Part shown: positions 9,068-17,838 of the stretch, one piece after another | Position numbering within the stretch: position 1 is the stretch's first letter | Layout: every line of letters starts with the position of its first letter | Source of the DNA: CAZHGD01 sp964531735 | GTDB lineage: Bacteria; Armatimonadota; UBA10988 | Direction of reading: 5' to 3' | Length of the DNA: 47,621 nucleotides | NCBI GenBank assembly: GCA_964531735.1 | Contig: CAZHGD010000044.1 | Coordinates: forward strand, 1-47,621 | Position numbers and translations under genes: made by a program | The notes under the pieces: generated by a model | What the model was told of the DNA's origin: nothing | The model's input: only the letters and a program-made list of their open reading frames with translations | The model's database searches: none

Positions 9068-9703
9068 CTAGAAGTACCACTGCAGGTCCATGCTCCAGGC
9101 GCGGTCCTGCTTGACCCACTTCATATGGCCATCGAGGAAGGCGATGTTGGCGCCCTCGTTGTGGCGGCCCACCACGCAGTTGGTGTCACCCGCCGGCGAG
9201 CACGCGCAGTTGGTGTTCGGCGGCCGGTGACTGAGGTAGTTGTTGCTGTCCTGGAACACCGGCATCCGGGCATGTTCGGTGCGTGAGTCCTTGTACACGT
9301 TCGGCCGGCCGCTGCAGGCTGGCTGCTGCACGTACGGCCAACAGGACACGCCCACCCCGCCGATCAGTTCCTGGGCACTCACCGTCGTCGCCCATTGGCA
9401 TTGGGCATACGGCGTGAAGTAGGCCTTGGTCAGCGGCCCATACGACGGGCAACGAAAGACCTGTTCGTTCTTCACATAGGGCGTGGCCTTCCAGGCGATG
9501 GCCTGGCGGTTCATGAGCTGCTCGTCGTAGTCCTGCACGTACATGTGGATGGCCGTGCCGATTTGCTTGAGATTGCTGCCGCACGAGGACTGCCGGGCCT
9601 TCTCACGGGCCTTGGCGAACACGGGGAAGAGTATCGCGGCCAGGATCGCGATGATCGCGATCACCACCAGCAGTTCGATGAGTGTGAACGCGGAGCGTCG
9701 CAT
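9068..9703 (-). CDS. DUF1559-type pseudopilin
   Basis: A 211-residue type II secretion/type IV pilin-like protein. The leader MRRSA is followed by mature FTLIELLVVIAIIAILAAIL with Glu at +5. The -1 residue is Ala rather than Gly, which prepilin peptidases tolerate. FPVFAKAREKARQSSCGSNLKQIG follows the helix, and the C-terminal HNEGANIAFLDGH is the H-x9-DG motif of DUF1559 proteins. Eight or more cysteines in the globular part suggest disulfides. The start at 9703 rather than 9766 is set by GGAGG 7-8 nt upstream and by the leader position. Such minor pseudopilins are abundant in Armatimonadota-like genomes and are thought to act in surface protein assembly or export. It is first in a run with the LRR lipoprotein. 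Confidence 0.9.
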   Translation of the reverse strand: MRRSAFTLIELLVVIAIIAILAAILFPVFAKAREKARQSSCGSNLKQIGTAIHMYVQDYDEQLMNRQAIAWKATPYVKNEQVFRCPSYGPLTKAYFTPYAQCQWATTVSAQELIGGVGVSCWPYVQQPACSGRPNVYKDSRTEHARMPVFQDSNNYLSHRPPNTNCACSPAGDTNCVVGRHNEGANIAFLDGHMKWVKQDRAWSMDLQWYF

Positions 9704-10183
9704 GGTTCTGCCTCCGAGCCTATCGAACGACACTGGAACTGTACGCAATCCGTACGCGGGGCGCAAGTGAGGTGCAGGGCGAACTCCGCACCGCCAAGGG
9801 GTGGCCTATGCCGTAGCCGGGTCTGCGCTGCTCCGCGCGTGCGCCCTCGACGCAAGGATGCCTGGCGCCGCAGACCGGACGTACGGACGCCGTGCGCGTT
9901 GCGGGCCGCGCCGCGCGCGAGCCGCCGGTAGCTGTCGAGTTTGCACCACCGGCTGAACGTACGACGCAGCTTGGCAGACATGCCAGTATCCATCGTGTCG
10001 CCGCAACGGCGTTCGCCGCCGACCGCCGGCGTTGGACGCTGGTCAAGAGCCTGAGGTCCACAGCCGTAGGGGGCCAACCAGCCGCTACGGAGGAGTCGTT
10101 GCCAGGCAGGCGAAAAGGTGCCAGTGCCGCCGAAGGGGCGGGCGGCATGGTAAGGCTGAGTCGCCCCGTGGAGTACAGGAACC
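9704..10183. other. 480-bp stretch without a supported gene
   Basis: Apart from the pseudopilin promoter at its left end I see no gene, RNA or repeat here. Short palindromic CGTACG sequences occur but are expected by composition. The stretch separates the pseudopilin run from the divergently oriented orphan membrane protein and may simply be decayed DNA. Confidence 0.5.
9738..9766 (-). promoter_or_regulatory. Candidate promoter of the pseudopilin gene with inverted repeat
   Basis: Reading the minus strand, TTGCGC (9761-9766), 17 nt and TACAGT (9738-9743) lie 35 nt before the start codon. The spacer contains the inverted repeat GTACG-N5-CGTAC (9741-9755), which overlaps the -10. This is consistent with a sigma-70-type promoter under repressor control. 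The match is moderate. Confidence 0.4.
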
Positions 10184-11104
10184 ATGGACGAGGAGGCAGA
10201 CCGGACGGCAGGGGAGGCACTCGATGGCGGGGCAGGCGAAGCGCACTTGCACCTGCGGTACAACGGCCGAAAGGCTGCGCTCATCCCAGACTACGTGATC
10301 AGCGTGTCCATGGACGGGGCAGCAGTAGGCCAAGGGACACGAGCCGAGGGCGTTGACGTGCGGGTGGCCACTTGCCCTGGGCCGCACAGGGTTAGCGTTG
10401 TCGACCTCCAAAAGGCGTTCCACTTTGCACTGGAGATCCCGGCGCCAGGCGAATACGAAGTCACCATCGGCATTGGGTTCACTGACAGCCCGAACACCCC
10501 ATCCGCAACGCTCACCGGTCTGGGAGTACGGTCGAGGGTCAAAGCCGTGGTCGGATCGCCGGCGAGCGCGCGAGGACTTGCGTTCCCCTGCGTCGTCAAG
10601 CACGACGGTGCACTGCATGCGTTTGAGCAACTGGCGAACCCGACAGTGGCTGGCCGCGCAGAGCGGCCCGCGGAGGTCGCTGTGGTCGATCGCCGTTTGG
10701 TGCTCTCGGCACGCGACACGGACGCGAACTTCCATGAGCTCTGGCAGGTGGACTGTGGCGAACTGGCGGGCTTCGTGCTCCACGAGCCCGAGGCCATCGA
10801 TAGCCTGGGCAAGGTCTGCGTGCGCGCTATCGGCACCGGCTGCCTGCTAGGCGTGCTCACGGGCATCGCCGGCGCTGCGGCGGCACAGAATCCACTCGTG
10901 GCCGCATTCACCTTTCCGGTGGGTCTGTTGATTGGTCTTCTGTCCGTGCTGCCAAGGGGCTTGTCCAACTGTGTGGTGAAACACCGGGCTCTGGCCGTGA
11001 TGCTCAAAGATGGACAACAGGTCCAGGTGTTCGTTCGCCCCGTCGAGGTCGCTCTCGTGCAGGATGCACTGCGACATGCGGGTCTCGATGTGCAGGATGG
11101 TTGA
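10184..11104 (+). CDS. Hypothetical protein with two C-terminal membrane helices
   Basis: I do not recognise this 306-residue protein. Residues about 20-110 look like a small beta domain (DYVISVSMDGAAVGQG, then PGPHRVSV and PAPGEYEVTIGI), of the kind that ends with a Pro-Gly-Glu-Tyr turn. Residues 165-200 and 268-290 are short strands flanking two hydrophobic helices (about 211-233 and 237-256, rich in Gly and Ala), the layout of bacterial membrane-tethered PH-like domains. The protein is probably anchored in the inner membrane. It stands alone, flanked by 480 and 429 bp of apparently non-coding DNA. The start ATG has GGAG/AGG about 9-12 nt upstream. An overlapping frame on the other strand is less protein-like. 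Confidence 0.6.
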   Translation: MDEEADRTAGEALDGGAGEAHLHLRYNGRKAALIPDYVISVSMDGAAVGQGTRAEGVDVRVATCPGPHRVSVVDLQKAFHFALEIPAPGEYEVTIGIGFTDSPNTPSATLTGLGVRSRVKAVVGSPASARGLAFPCVVKHDGALHAFEQLANPTVAGRAERPAEVAVVDRRLVLSARDTDANFHELWQVDCGELAGFVLHEPEAIDSLGKVCVRAIGTGCLLGVLTGIAGAAAAQNPLVAAFTFPVGLLIGLLSVLPRGLSNCVVKHRALAVMLKDGQQVQVFVRPVEVALVQDALRHAGLDVQDG

Positions 11105-11533
11105 GGCCAGGCGTCGGCAAGCACGAGTGCCGCCCAGTGGGGCGCCCCGGCCCGCCACGGGCGCCGCAATCGAGGCTGATCCGCTCGCTTGGACGAACGG
11201 CGAGCCGTACAGTCAGCGGAGCGGGCACGTCACACAGCGGCTCACTGGGTGATGGAAGCAGGCGGCGCCGACGGCCGGCTGTTTGCTCTCCATCGGGCGG
11301 CAGATCGCCAAGAGCCACACCTGGCTGGCGTGCCATGAATCCCGCAGCTGGTTCGGCAGGCGACTGAGCCAGGCAGTCGGCCGCCAGCCGGCCGGTCCTG
11401 CTTGAGGGCGGTGTGCTCAGGGCGCACGCCGTCTGCTGACCAACGCCCTGAGGGGCGTACCCTAACCGTGGGTCGTGCGGCCCGCCGGTCGCATCATCAG
11501 GACAAGGGCGCTGCTGAGCCCGGGGAAACAGCC
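11105..11533. other. 429-bp stretch without a supported gene
   Basis: No gene is supported. Close to its right end lies a perfect hairpin (11443-11458) and a possible promoter for the downstream multidomain protein. The rest shows nothing I can name. Confidence 0.5.
11436..11463 (+). promoter_or_regulatory. Possible promoter with inverted repeat in spacer
   Basis: CTGACC (11436-11441), 16 nt and TACCCT (11458-11463) form a weak sigma-70-like promoter. The spacer carries the perfect inverted repeat ACGCCC-TGAG-GGGCGT (11443-11458). It would give a 5' UTR of about 65 nt before the ATG at 11534. Confidence 0.3.
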
Positions 11534-14500
11534 ATGACGCTGGTGAGCCTGCTGGCCGCCGTGCTGGTGACCGCCGAACCGGTCACGCACCTCTGCCCAT
11601 CGACGCCGCTGGCGCCGGTGATTGACGGGCGGCTGGATGAGCCGGCGTGGCGTGCGGCACCGGTGGTGTCGGGCTGGTTCGACACCGGACCGGCCGGCTC
11701 GCCCGTGGCCGACCGCCTCGAGATCCGTCTGCTGCATGACGCCAAGGCGCTCTACGTCGGTGGCACGGTCCGACTACCCACCGGTCGCGCGCCGCAGGCG
11801 CCGCGGCGCGAGCGCGATGGCAACCTGTGGGGTGACGACGAGCTGGAGCTGTTCCTGGCGCCCGACGGCGAAGGGCTGAGCCGGTTCCACCTGGCGGTCA
11901 ACGCCGCCGGTGCCATCGCCGACTCCCGCTCGGCGCCGGGGCTGACGGTCGCGCAGAGCGTGGCCTGGAATCCTGACTGGACGGTGGCGGTGTCGTCAGA
12001 GCCGGGCGTCTGGCGCTTCGAGGCCGCCGTGCCTTACGCCGCGCTGGGGGTCGACCCGCCGGCGCGCGGGTTCGTCTGGCTGTTCAAGCTGGGCTGCGTC
12101 ACGCCCGGCGCGCCCAACGCCATGTGGCCGCGGAACCGCGAGCACGGCTTCCACAATCCGGCGGCCTGGGGCGCGCTGGTGTTCTACCACGCCAACCTGC
12201 TGCGCAACGCCGACTTCGAGGCTGAACCCGATGCCAAGGGCCGACCGCCGGGCTGGGCGTACTCCTACCATCCGGTGGAAGGCGAAGGCGTGATCACGCT
12301 GGTCGCCGGCGGCCGACCGGGCGGCGGGCGCCGCTGCATCGACTACCACAAGACCGACGACCGCATGTGGTTCCCGCAGTTCTGGTCGGAGCCGGTACGG
12401 GTTCAGCCGGGCGCCACCTACCGCTTGAGCGGCTGGTTCCGCAGCGCGCAGCCGTTCGTTCTGCGGCACACCTTCACCGGCCGTGGTAAGGGCGAGAAGC
12501 ACTCGCAGCGTCTGCCGGCGGCGCCGGACTGGCGCGAACTGTCGTATGAGTTCAGTGTCCCGCCGCAGTTCGGCGAGGTGATCGTCGGTTGCATGTTGAG
12601 CCAGGCGGCCGGGCACATCCTGGTGGACGACCTGAGCCTGGTGCGCGTCAACGACCGCTTCGCCGCGGCGCCGGCGCTGCCCGAGCCCGACGACCGGCAC
12701 CGCCTGGAGGAACTGGCCGCGCGGCGCCGGTTCAAGCCGTTCGCGCTGCTGAAGGCCGACGGCGCGACCGACCGGCCCGACGGCACCTACCAGACCGACC
12801 GGGTCATCTTCAAGGACACCGGCACCGGTGCCACCATCGTCAAGTTGACGCGCACCGGCGGCAACGGCAGCACGCGGCACACCTACATGGAGATGCCGCC
12901 GTGGAACGCCGACGGCTCGCTGCTGATGCTCAACACCGCGCAGTTGGGGCGCGGCACCTTCCTGGCCCCGGCCGACGGCCGCGAGTGGCGGCGGCTGGCC
13001 TGGGTCGCCAGCGGCTACCAGTGGGACGCGCTCGATCCGTCGCGGGTCTACTACGGCGAGCGGCGCGGCGACGAGTGGGCGCTGATGCGCCGCCGGCTCG
13101 GCGACGCGGCGGGCGAGGAACTGAAGCGGCTCACCGGCGAAATGTCGATTTGGCCGCCCAGCCGCGACGGGCGCAAAGTGCTGCTGCGGCAGACGCTGAC
13201 CGGCGCCGACGGTCCACGGTCGGTGATCTGGGTGGTCGACTGCGACGGCCGGCAGGCCACCGCGCTGCACCCGCCGCACCGTGTGCACCAGACCTGGTTC
13301 ACCAAGCTGCCCGATTACTCCGTCGAGTACGAGTACGAGGGGCAGAAGCCGCGCGGGCAGTACGTCATCAGCCTGGACAATCGCGTGCGGCAGGTCACCG
13401 AGGAGACCTTCGGCCACCGCGCGCACAGCCCCGACGGTCGCTGGATGGCCGTCATCGGTCGCGCTCGCATCGTCAGCATCGACGGCAAGGAGTCGCGCAC
13501 GCTGGCCGACGTCGGGTCCGACCATCAGACCTGGCGGACCAGCAACGACTGGTTCGCGTGCAGTTCGGGACGCCATCTGTCACGGGTGAGCACCACCGGC
13601 CGGTTCGGCGCGCAGCGCCTGGGCAGCCACAACTCGGCGCTCAAGCACTCGACCTACTGGAGCGAGGCGCATCCCGAGTTGAGTCCCGACGGGACCAAAC
13701 TCGCCTACGCCTCCAACATGCTCCACGACATCGAGTTCTACTGGCTCGTCATGGGCCTGCCCGAGGCGCCCGGCGGCCTGCGCGCCGAGCGGCGCGGTCA
13801 GGCGGTGGAGCTGACCTGGACGCGTCCGCGCCAGTCGCTCGAACTGGCCGGCTACCTCGTCTACCGCAGCCGCCAAAGCGGCGTTCGTGGCGAGTTGCTG
13901 ACGCCGCAACCGGTGCGCGAGCCGCGCTTCACCGACGCGGGCGCCGGTGACGGCGGCTGGGTCTACGCGGTCACGGCGGTGGAGCACTCGGGTCTGGAGA
14001 GCAAGCTGTCGGCCGCAGCCACGGTGGGCACGGTCACCGAGCCCGTGCTGGTGCTCGACGCCGAGCAGGCGCAGTTCACGGCGCCGGCCGAGGAGGTGTT
14101 CGACCCGAGCGCGGCCGACCTCCGCGCCGTCCAACTCGGTGCCACGCAGCCCGCTGGCGAGTTGACCTGGGCCGTGCCGGCCCTGCCGACCACCACCGTC
14201 TGGGTGCGGGCCCGCGCGGCGCGCAGCAGTCGTGGCGAGCCCGTAGCCAGCGAACTGCGGCTGGCGCTGGGCGACCGCACCGCCACCGCGACCGCCGAGC
14301 GCCGCGAGTGGCACTGGGTCAAGGCCGGTCTTGCCGGTACCACGACGGCGGGCCGGTTGGCCCTGTCCGCACCACGCCCCGGCGTGGTGGTCGACCAGGT
14401 GGTGCTGGCGCCGGCCTCGTGGAGCCCGCCGACCGGCGCGGCGCTGGCCGATGACGCGCCGCCGCCGCAACCGGTTGGGCTGCAGGCCGAGGCCGCCGGA

Positions 14501-15202
14501 CCGTACGCAGTGCGCCTGCGCTGGGCGCCGGTGCCAGCGCCCGACCTGCACCACTACAACGTCTACTGCGGGCGCGCCGGGCAGGTGACGGCCTCGCAGG
14601 AGCGGCTGGTCGGCTCGCCGTCGGCCGGACCGTTCGTCGACTGGGGCCTCCAGGCGGGGCGCGAGTACAGCTACCGCGTCACCGCCGTGGACCGCGCGGG
14701 CAACGAGAGCCCGGCCAGCGAGGCGGCGACGGTGAGCACCCCGGCTGTGCCGGGCCGTCTGTTGGTCCACCGCGAGGTGAAGCTGCTCCAGGGCGGCACG
14801 GCGGAGGTGCCGCTGGAGCTGGCCCAGGCGACCTCGGTGGTGGTCTGGATCCGCGCGCGGAGCCGCTCGGGCAAGCTCCAGCCGTACCGGCTGCAAGCCA
14901 CGTTGGACGGTGGCCGCCTGGCCGAGCACGCCATCGCGTTCGACTACGTCAGCCTGGGCCATGGCGGTCCGGTGGTGGACGTGCCGCTCTGGGACGTCAT
15001 CCGCCGGCCGGCGACCGTGCCGGGCGCGGCGCCCGGTTACGAGGTGCCGGCCGGCCGGCACACGGTGGGCCTGCGAGTGGCGCCCGAGGCCGATCTGCTG
15101 CTCGACCAGGTGGTGGTCACCAACGATCTGGGCTGGCTGCCGCCGGGCCGCTGTGACTTCCTGATCCAGCCGATACGGGCCGAGAGCGAACCGGTCGGGT
15201 GA
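11534..15202 (+). CDS. Secreted multidomain CBM9 / beta-propeller / FN3 protein
   Basis: A 1222-residue exported protein, counted from the ATG at 11534 (MTLVSLLAAVLVTAEP signal peptide) rather than an upstream start that would lack a signal. In order it shows a CBM9-like domain (VIDGRLDEPAW, about 25-215), a second carbohydrate-binding sandwich (NADFEAEPDAKGRPPGW to ILVDDLSL, about 220-385), a TolB/WD40-like beta propeller (HSPDGRWMAVIG, LSPDGTKLAYASN, about 420-730), an FN3 domain (about 735-840), a sandwich, a second FN3 (YNVYCGRAG, SYRVTAVDRAGNESPAS, about 970-1075) and a C-terminal sandwich. No clear catalytic domain is seen unless the propeller is enzymatic, as in oligogalacturonate-lyase-like proteins. 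It is probably a glycan-binding or lyase-type surface protein. Its stop lies 4 nt from the converging ABC operon. Confidence 0.8.
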   Translation: MTLVSLLAAVLVTAEPVTHLCPSTPLAPVIDGRLDEPAWRAAPVVSGWFDTGPAGSPVADRLEIRLLHDAKALYVGGTVRLPTGRAPQAPRRERDGNLWGDDELELFLAPDGEGLSRFHLAVNAAGAIADSRSAPGLTVAQSVAWNPDWTVAVSSEPGVWRFEAAVPYAALGVDPPARGFVWLFKLGCVTPGAPNAMWPRNREHGFHNPAAWGALVFYHANLLRNADFEAEPDAKGRPPGWAYSYHPVEGEGVITLVAGGRPGGGRRCIDYHKTDDRMWFPQFWSEPVRVQPGATYRLSGWFRSAQPFVLRHTFTGRGKGEKHSQRLPAAPDWRELSYEFSVPPQFGEVIVGCMLSQAAGHILVDDLSLVRVNDRFAAAPALPEPDDRHRLEELAARRRFKPFALLKADGATDRPDGTYQTDRVIFKDTGTGATIVKLTRTGGNGSTRHTYMEMPPWNADGSLLMLNTAQLGRGTFLAPADGREWRRLAWVASGYQWDALDPSRVYYGERRGDEWALMRRRLGDAAGEELKRLTGEMSIWPPSRDGRKVLLRQTLTGADGPRSVIWVVDCDGRQATALHPPHRVHQTWFTKLPDYSVEYEYEGQKPRGQYVISLDNRVRQVTEETFGHRAHSPDGRWMAVIGRARIVSIDGKESRTLADVGSDHQTWRTSNDWFACSSGRHLSRVSTTGRFGAQRLGSHNSALKHSTYWSEAHPELSPDGTKLAYASNMLHDIEFYWLVMGLPEAPGGLRAERRGQAVELTWTRPRQSLELAGYLVYRSRQSGVRGELLTPQPVREPRFTDAGAGDGGWVYAVTAVEHSGLESKLSAAATVGTVTEPVLVLDAEQAQFTAPAEEVFDPSAADLRAVQLGATQPAGELTWAVPALPTTTVWVRARAARSSRGEPVASELRLALGDRTATATAERREWHWVKAGLAGTTTAGRLALSAPRPGVVVDQVVLAPASWSPPTGAALADDAPPPQPVGLQAEAAGPYAVRLRWAPVPAPDLHHYNVYCGRAGQVTASQERLVGSPSAGPFVDWGLQAGREYSYRVTAVDRAGNESPASEAATVSTPAVPGRLLVHREVKLLQGGTAEVPLELAQATSVVVWIRARSRSGKLQPYRLQATLDGGRLAEHAIAFDYVSLGHGGPVVDVPLWDVIRRPATVPGAAPGYEVPAGRHTVGLRVAPEADLLLDQVVVTNDLGWLPPGRCDFLIQPIRAESEPVG

Positions 15203-15206
15203 GGAC

Positions 15207-15998
15207 TCAACTGCCGGTCGAGGTGTAGTGCCACACGCCGACGCGCCAGACGGCGCACGAAGCCGCCAGGAAGCCGAAGCCGACCAGTGGCGCGGCGGCC
15301 AGCAGGCCGATGGACTCGACGCGGCCGAGCACCGCCAGCGACGGGAAGTAGACCACGCAGGCCAGCGGCACCACCCAAGTGAAGAACCAGCGGAAGCCGG
15401 GCCGGTAGATGGACAGCGGGTGCTGCGCGGTCTCGATGCCGCCGTAGGTCAGAATGTTGGCCAACTCCAGCGACTCGATGGTCCAGAAGCAGAGCGTGGC
15501 CTGCAACACGCGGATGCCGCAGAACAGGGCGCAGGTGCCGGTGATTGAGACGGCCAGCAGGCCGAGCCTGGCCGGGCTGGCGTAGAGCCCCAGGCGGCAC
15601 ACCGCCCAGATGAGCACGGCGGCGCCTTGGGCCAGGCGGCCGAGGCGCATCAGGTTGAGCTCCTGCGGGGCCACCTGCACCAGTGCCGGGGCCGGGCGCA
15701 GCAGGATGCGGTCGAAGTCGCCGCTGCGCACCAGCCGGTCGAAGTAGTCGAGCCCGGGCGCCAGCAACTCGCAGAGCGACAGGCCGAGGGTGGCCTGGCC
15801 GTAGAGCAGCGCCACTTCGGGCAAGGTCCAGCCGCGGAGCGTGCCGAACCGCCAGAACAGCGCCCACAGGCCGCAGAACTCGACGAACGAGGTCAGGAAG
15901 TTGGCGATGGCAGCCAACGTGAACGAGGCGCGGTACTGCATCTGCGAGCGGAGCGCGACGGACATGAGCTGGAGGTAGAGGCGGACGGCGGTGCGCAT
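15207..15998 (-). CDS. ABC-2 type permease (second permease of operon)
   Basis: A 263-residue inner-membrane protein with six hydrophobic segments, of the ABC-2 permease family represented by PF06182/DUF990. It starts MRTAVRLYLQLMSVALRSQM, has the family's GLWALFWRFG and VRSGDFDRILLRPAP stretches, and ends with three long helices. It forms the exporter with the preceding permease and ATPase. Only 1 nt separates it from the upstream permease stop, and a full AAGGAGG Shine-Dalgarno lies 6 nt before its ATG inside that gene, so translation is coupled. The substrate is unknown; relatives are drug or cell-surface component exporters. Confidence 0.88.
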   Translation of the reverse strand: MRTAVRLYLQLMSVALRSQMQYRASFTLAAIANFLTSFVEFCGLWALFWRFGTLRGWTLPEVALLYGQATLGLSLCELLAPGLDYFDRLVRSGDFDRILLRPAPALVQVAPQELNLMRLGRLAQGAAVLIWAVCRLGLYASPARLGLLAVSITGTCALFCGIRVLQATLCFWTIESLELANILTYGGIETAQHPLSIYRPGFRWFFTWVVPLACVVYFPSLAVLGRVESIGLLAAAPLVGFGFLAASCAVWRVGVWHYTSTGS

Positions 15999-15999
15999 G

Positions 16000-16791
16000 T
16001 CAGCCTCCTTGCGCCACCAGATGGCGCAGCCCGCGGCGGAGCAACCAACGGCTGTAGGCGATCAGCAGCGCCAGCCAGACGATCTGCCCACCCAGCAACA
16101 GCGGGGCCTGACTGGCCGGAATCTGGCCCAGGTAGAGCCGGAAAGGCAGATCGGCGAGACTGCGGAACGGCAGCCAGGCCAGGATGGTCTGGAGCCAGTC
16201 GGGCAGCAGCGGAATGGGCACCATCACGCCGCCGAGCACGTAGGGCAGCAGCATGATCAGCCGCCCGATGCCGTAGCCCTCGACGGTCCAGAGCAGCGTG
16301 ATGGTGGCCAGCACCGAGAGCGCGGCGACCAGCGCCACGGCGATCACCAGCGCGGCGGCGAACGCGGCCGCCGACGCGACGGTGGGTGGCCGCAGCAGAC
16401 CGAAGCAGAGCCCGGCCAACACGAACTGCGGCACGGCCCGGAGCAACAGCGGCGCGGTGCGGAAGGCCACCGCGCGCGCGTACCAGAGCCCGTAGAGGTC
16501 CACCGGCCGGAGCAGCTCATAGGCCACGGTGCCGGTGCGGATCATCTGGCGCACGTCGTTGTCGAAGCCGGGCATGCTGAGCAACAGCAGCGCCTGACCG
16601 AGCCAGACATACGAGATCATCTGCGGCAGGCTGAGCGGTTGCGGCTGCGTGGTGGAGGCATAGAACGCGGCGAACACCATGACCCGCAGCCAGCCCCAGA
16701 AGACCTGCGTGCCGATGCCGGCCAGGGCCGCCGAGCGGTACTGGAGGAGCAGCCGGAACCGGGCGGACCAGACGGCCCAGTACGGTCTCAT
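16000..16791 (-). CDS. ABC-2 type permease (first permease of operon)
   Basis: A 263-residue six-helix membrane protein and paralogue of the next gene in the operon: MRPYWAVWSARFRLLLQYR, IRTGTVAYELLRPVDLYGLWYAR and a C-terminal helix after LLLGGQIVWLALLIAYSRWL. The two equal-length permeases likely form a heterodimer. Its ATG overlaps the ATPase stop by 4 nt (ATGA), the usual sign of translational coupling. Family members of this PF06182 type come as ATPase-permease-permease trios, exactly as here. Confidence 0.88.
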   Translation of the reverse strand: MRPYWAVWSARFRLLLQYRSAALAGIGTQVFWGWLRVMVFAAFYASTTQPQPLSLPQMISYVWLGQALLLLSMPGFDNDVRQMIRTGTVAYELLRPVDLYGLWYARAVAFRTAPLLLRAVPQFVLAGLCFGLLRPPTVASAAAFAAALVIAVALVAALSVLATITLLWTVEGYGIGRLIMLLPYVLGGVMVPIPLLPDWLQTILAWLPFRSLADLPFRLYLGQIPASQAPLLLGGQIVWLALLIAYSRWLLRRGLRHLVAQGG

Positions 16792-17771
16792 GCCGGGCCT
16801 GCCTGGTAGAGCTCGGCGACGATCTCCTCGATCGGCGCGTTCTCCACGAACAGGTCACGCACCGGATAGGCCGCCGCGAGCCGGCCGATGAGTTCGGCCG
16901 GCGAGACCTGGCGCGGGTCGAAGCCCAAGGTGACGCGCTGCCCGTCACGCTCGAGCACCACCGCCGCGGGATCGCGCACCTCGGCCACGTCCTCGGCCAG
17001 GTCGATGATCAGCCGCCGCTGCCCACCGGCGCCGGCGCGGAGCTGCTCCAGTGTGCCGTCGATCAGCACGCGGCCGTGGTTGATCAGCAACACGCGCTGG
17101 CAGAGCGCCTCGATGTCGTCCAGGTCGTGCGTGGTCAGGATGACGGTGACGCCCCGCTCGCGGTTGAGCCGCCGCACGAAGTCGCGCACAGCCAGCTTGG
17201 CCGGGGCGTCCAGGCCGATGGTCGGCTCATCGAGGAACAGGATGTCGGGCCGGTGGAGCAGCGAGGCGGCCAAATCGCAGCGCATGCGCTGGCCCAGACT
17301 GAGCTGCCGCACCGGCGTGTCGAGCAGCGGCGCCAGGCTCAGGCGGTCGACCAGCTCGTCATGGGTGGCGCGGTAGTCGGCGCTGGACAACTGGTAGAGC
17401 TCGCGCAGCAGTTCGAACGAATCGGCCACCGGCAGGTCCCACCAGAGTTGGGTGCGCTGCCCGAAGACCACGCCGATGCGGCGCACGTGCGTGGTGCGCT
17501 CGCGCCAGGGCACGCGGCCGGACACCTCGCAGCGCCCGCCGTCGGGCACCAGGATGCCGCCGAGGACTTTGACGGTGGTCGACTTGCCGGCGCCGTTCGG
17601 ACCGATGTAGCCGACCAACTCGCCGGCTGACAGGCCGAAGGAGATGCCATCGAGCGCCCGCACGGCGCGCTGCCGGCGCCGCAGCAGGCCGCGCACGGCG
17701 CCACCCAACCCGGCCTGGCGCTCGGAGACATCGAACACCTTGACCAGATTCTCAACCAGGATCTGTGGCAT
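16788..17771 (-). CDS. ABC transporter ATP-binding protein
   Basis: A 327-residue cytoplasmic ATPase that energises the two ABC-2 permeases. Walker A is GPNGAGKST (57-65), the Q-loop is VVFGQRTQLWWDLPV, the signature is LSLGQRMRCDLA (the LSLGQ variant normal for this subfamily), Walker B is ILFLDEPTIGLD and the H-loop is TTHDLDD. A C-terminal extension of about 90 residues follows the nucleotide-binding domain. The start at 17771 (MPQILVENL) matches the family; a longer upstream frame is not protein-like. It is the first gene of the operon and runs divergently from the toxin-antitoxin pair. Confidence 0.92.
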   Translation of the reverse strand: MPQILVENLVKVFDVSERQAGLGGAVRGLLRRRQRAVRALDGISFGLSAGELVGYIGPNGAGKSTTVKVLGGILVPDGGRCEVSGRVPWRERTTHVRRIGVVFGQRTQLWWDLPVADSFELLRELYQLSSADYRATHDELVDRLSLAPLLDTPVRQLSLGQRMRCDLAASLLHRPDILFLDEPTIGLDAPAKLAVRDFVRRLNRERGVTVILTTHDLDDIEALCQRVLLINHGRVLIDGTLEQLRAGAGGQRRLIIDLAEDVAEVRDPAAVVLERDGQRVTLGFDPRQVSPAELIGRLAAAYPVRDLFVENAPIEEIVAELYQAGPA

Positions 17772-17790
17772 GGTGGGGCTCGGGGCGCCC

Positions 17791-17819
17791 ATCGTACGAG
17801 CCGGGCGAGGATCTGGCAA
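17791..17819 (-). promoter_or_regulatory. Promoter of the ABC exporter operon
   Basis: On the minus strand TTGCCA (17814-17819), a 17-nt spacer and TACGAT (17791-17796) form a good sigma-70-type promoter about 20 nt before the ATPase start codon. Confidence 0.55.
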
Positions 17820-17838
17820 GGGTGGATTCGGCGCGGCG

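Noticed and set aside
7328..9286. 652-codon plus-strand frame across the LRR lipoprotein and pseudopilin
   Set aside because: It spans two genes with clear motifs on the other strand and shows no signal, motif or domain.
9720..9970. Several CGTACG palindromes as a possible repeated operator
   Set aside because: At this base composition a six-base palindrome of this kind is expected many times in the window, and spacing between copies is irregular.
10291..11169. 292-codon minus-strand frame as alternative to the orphan membrane protein
   Set aside because: It is Ser/Arg/Pro-rich without a plausible fold, while the plus strand shows two membrane helices, ordered strands and a ribosome binding site.
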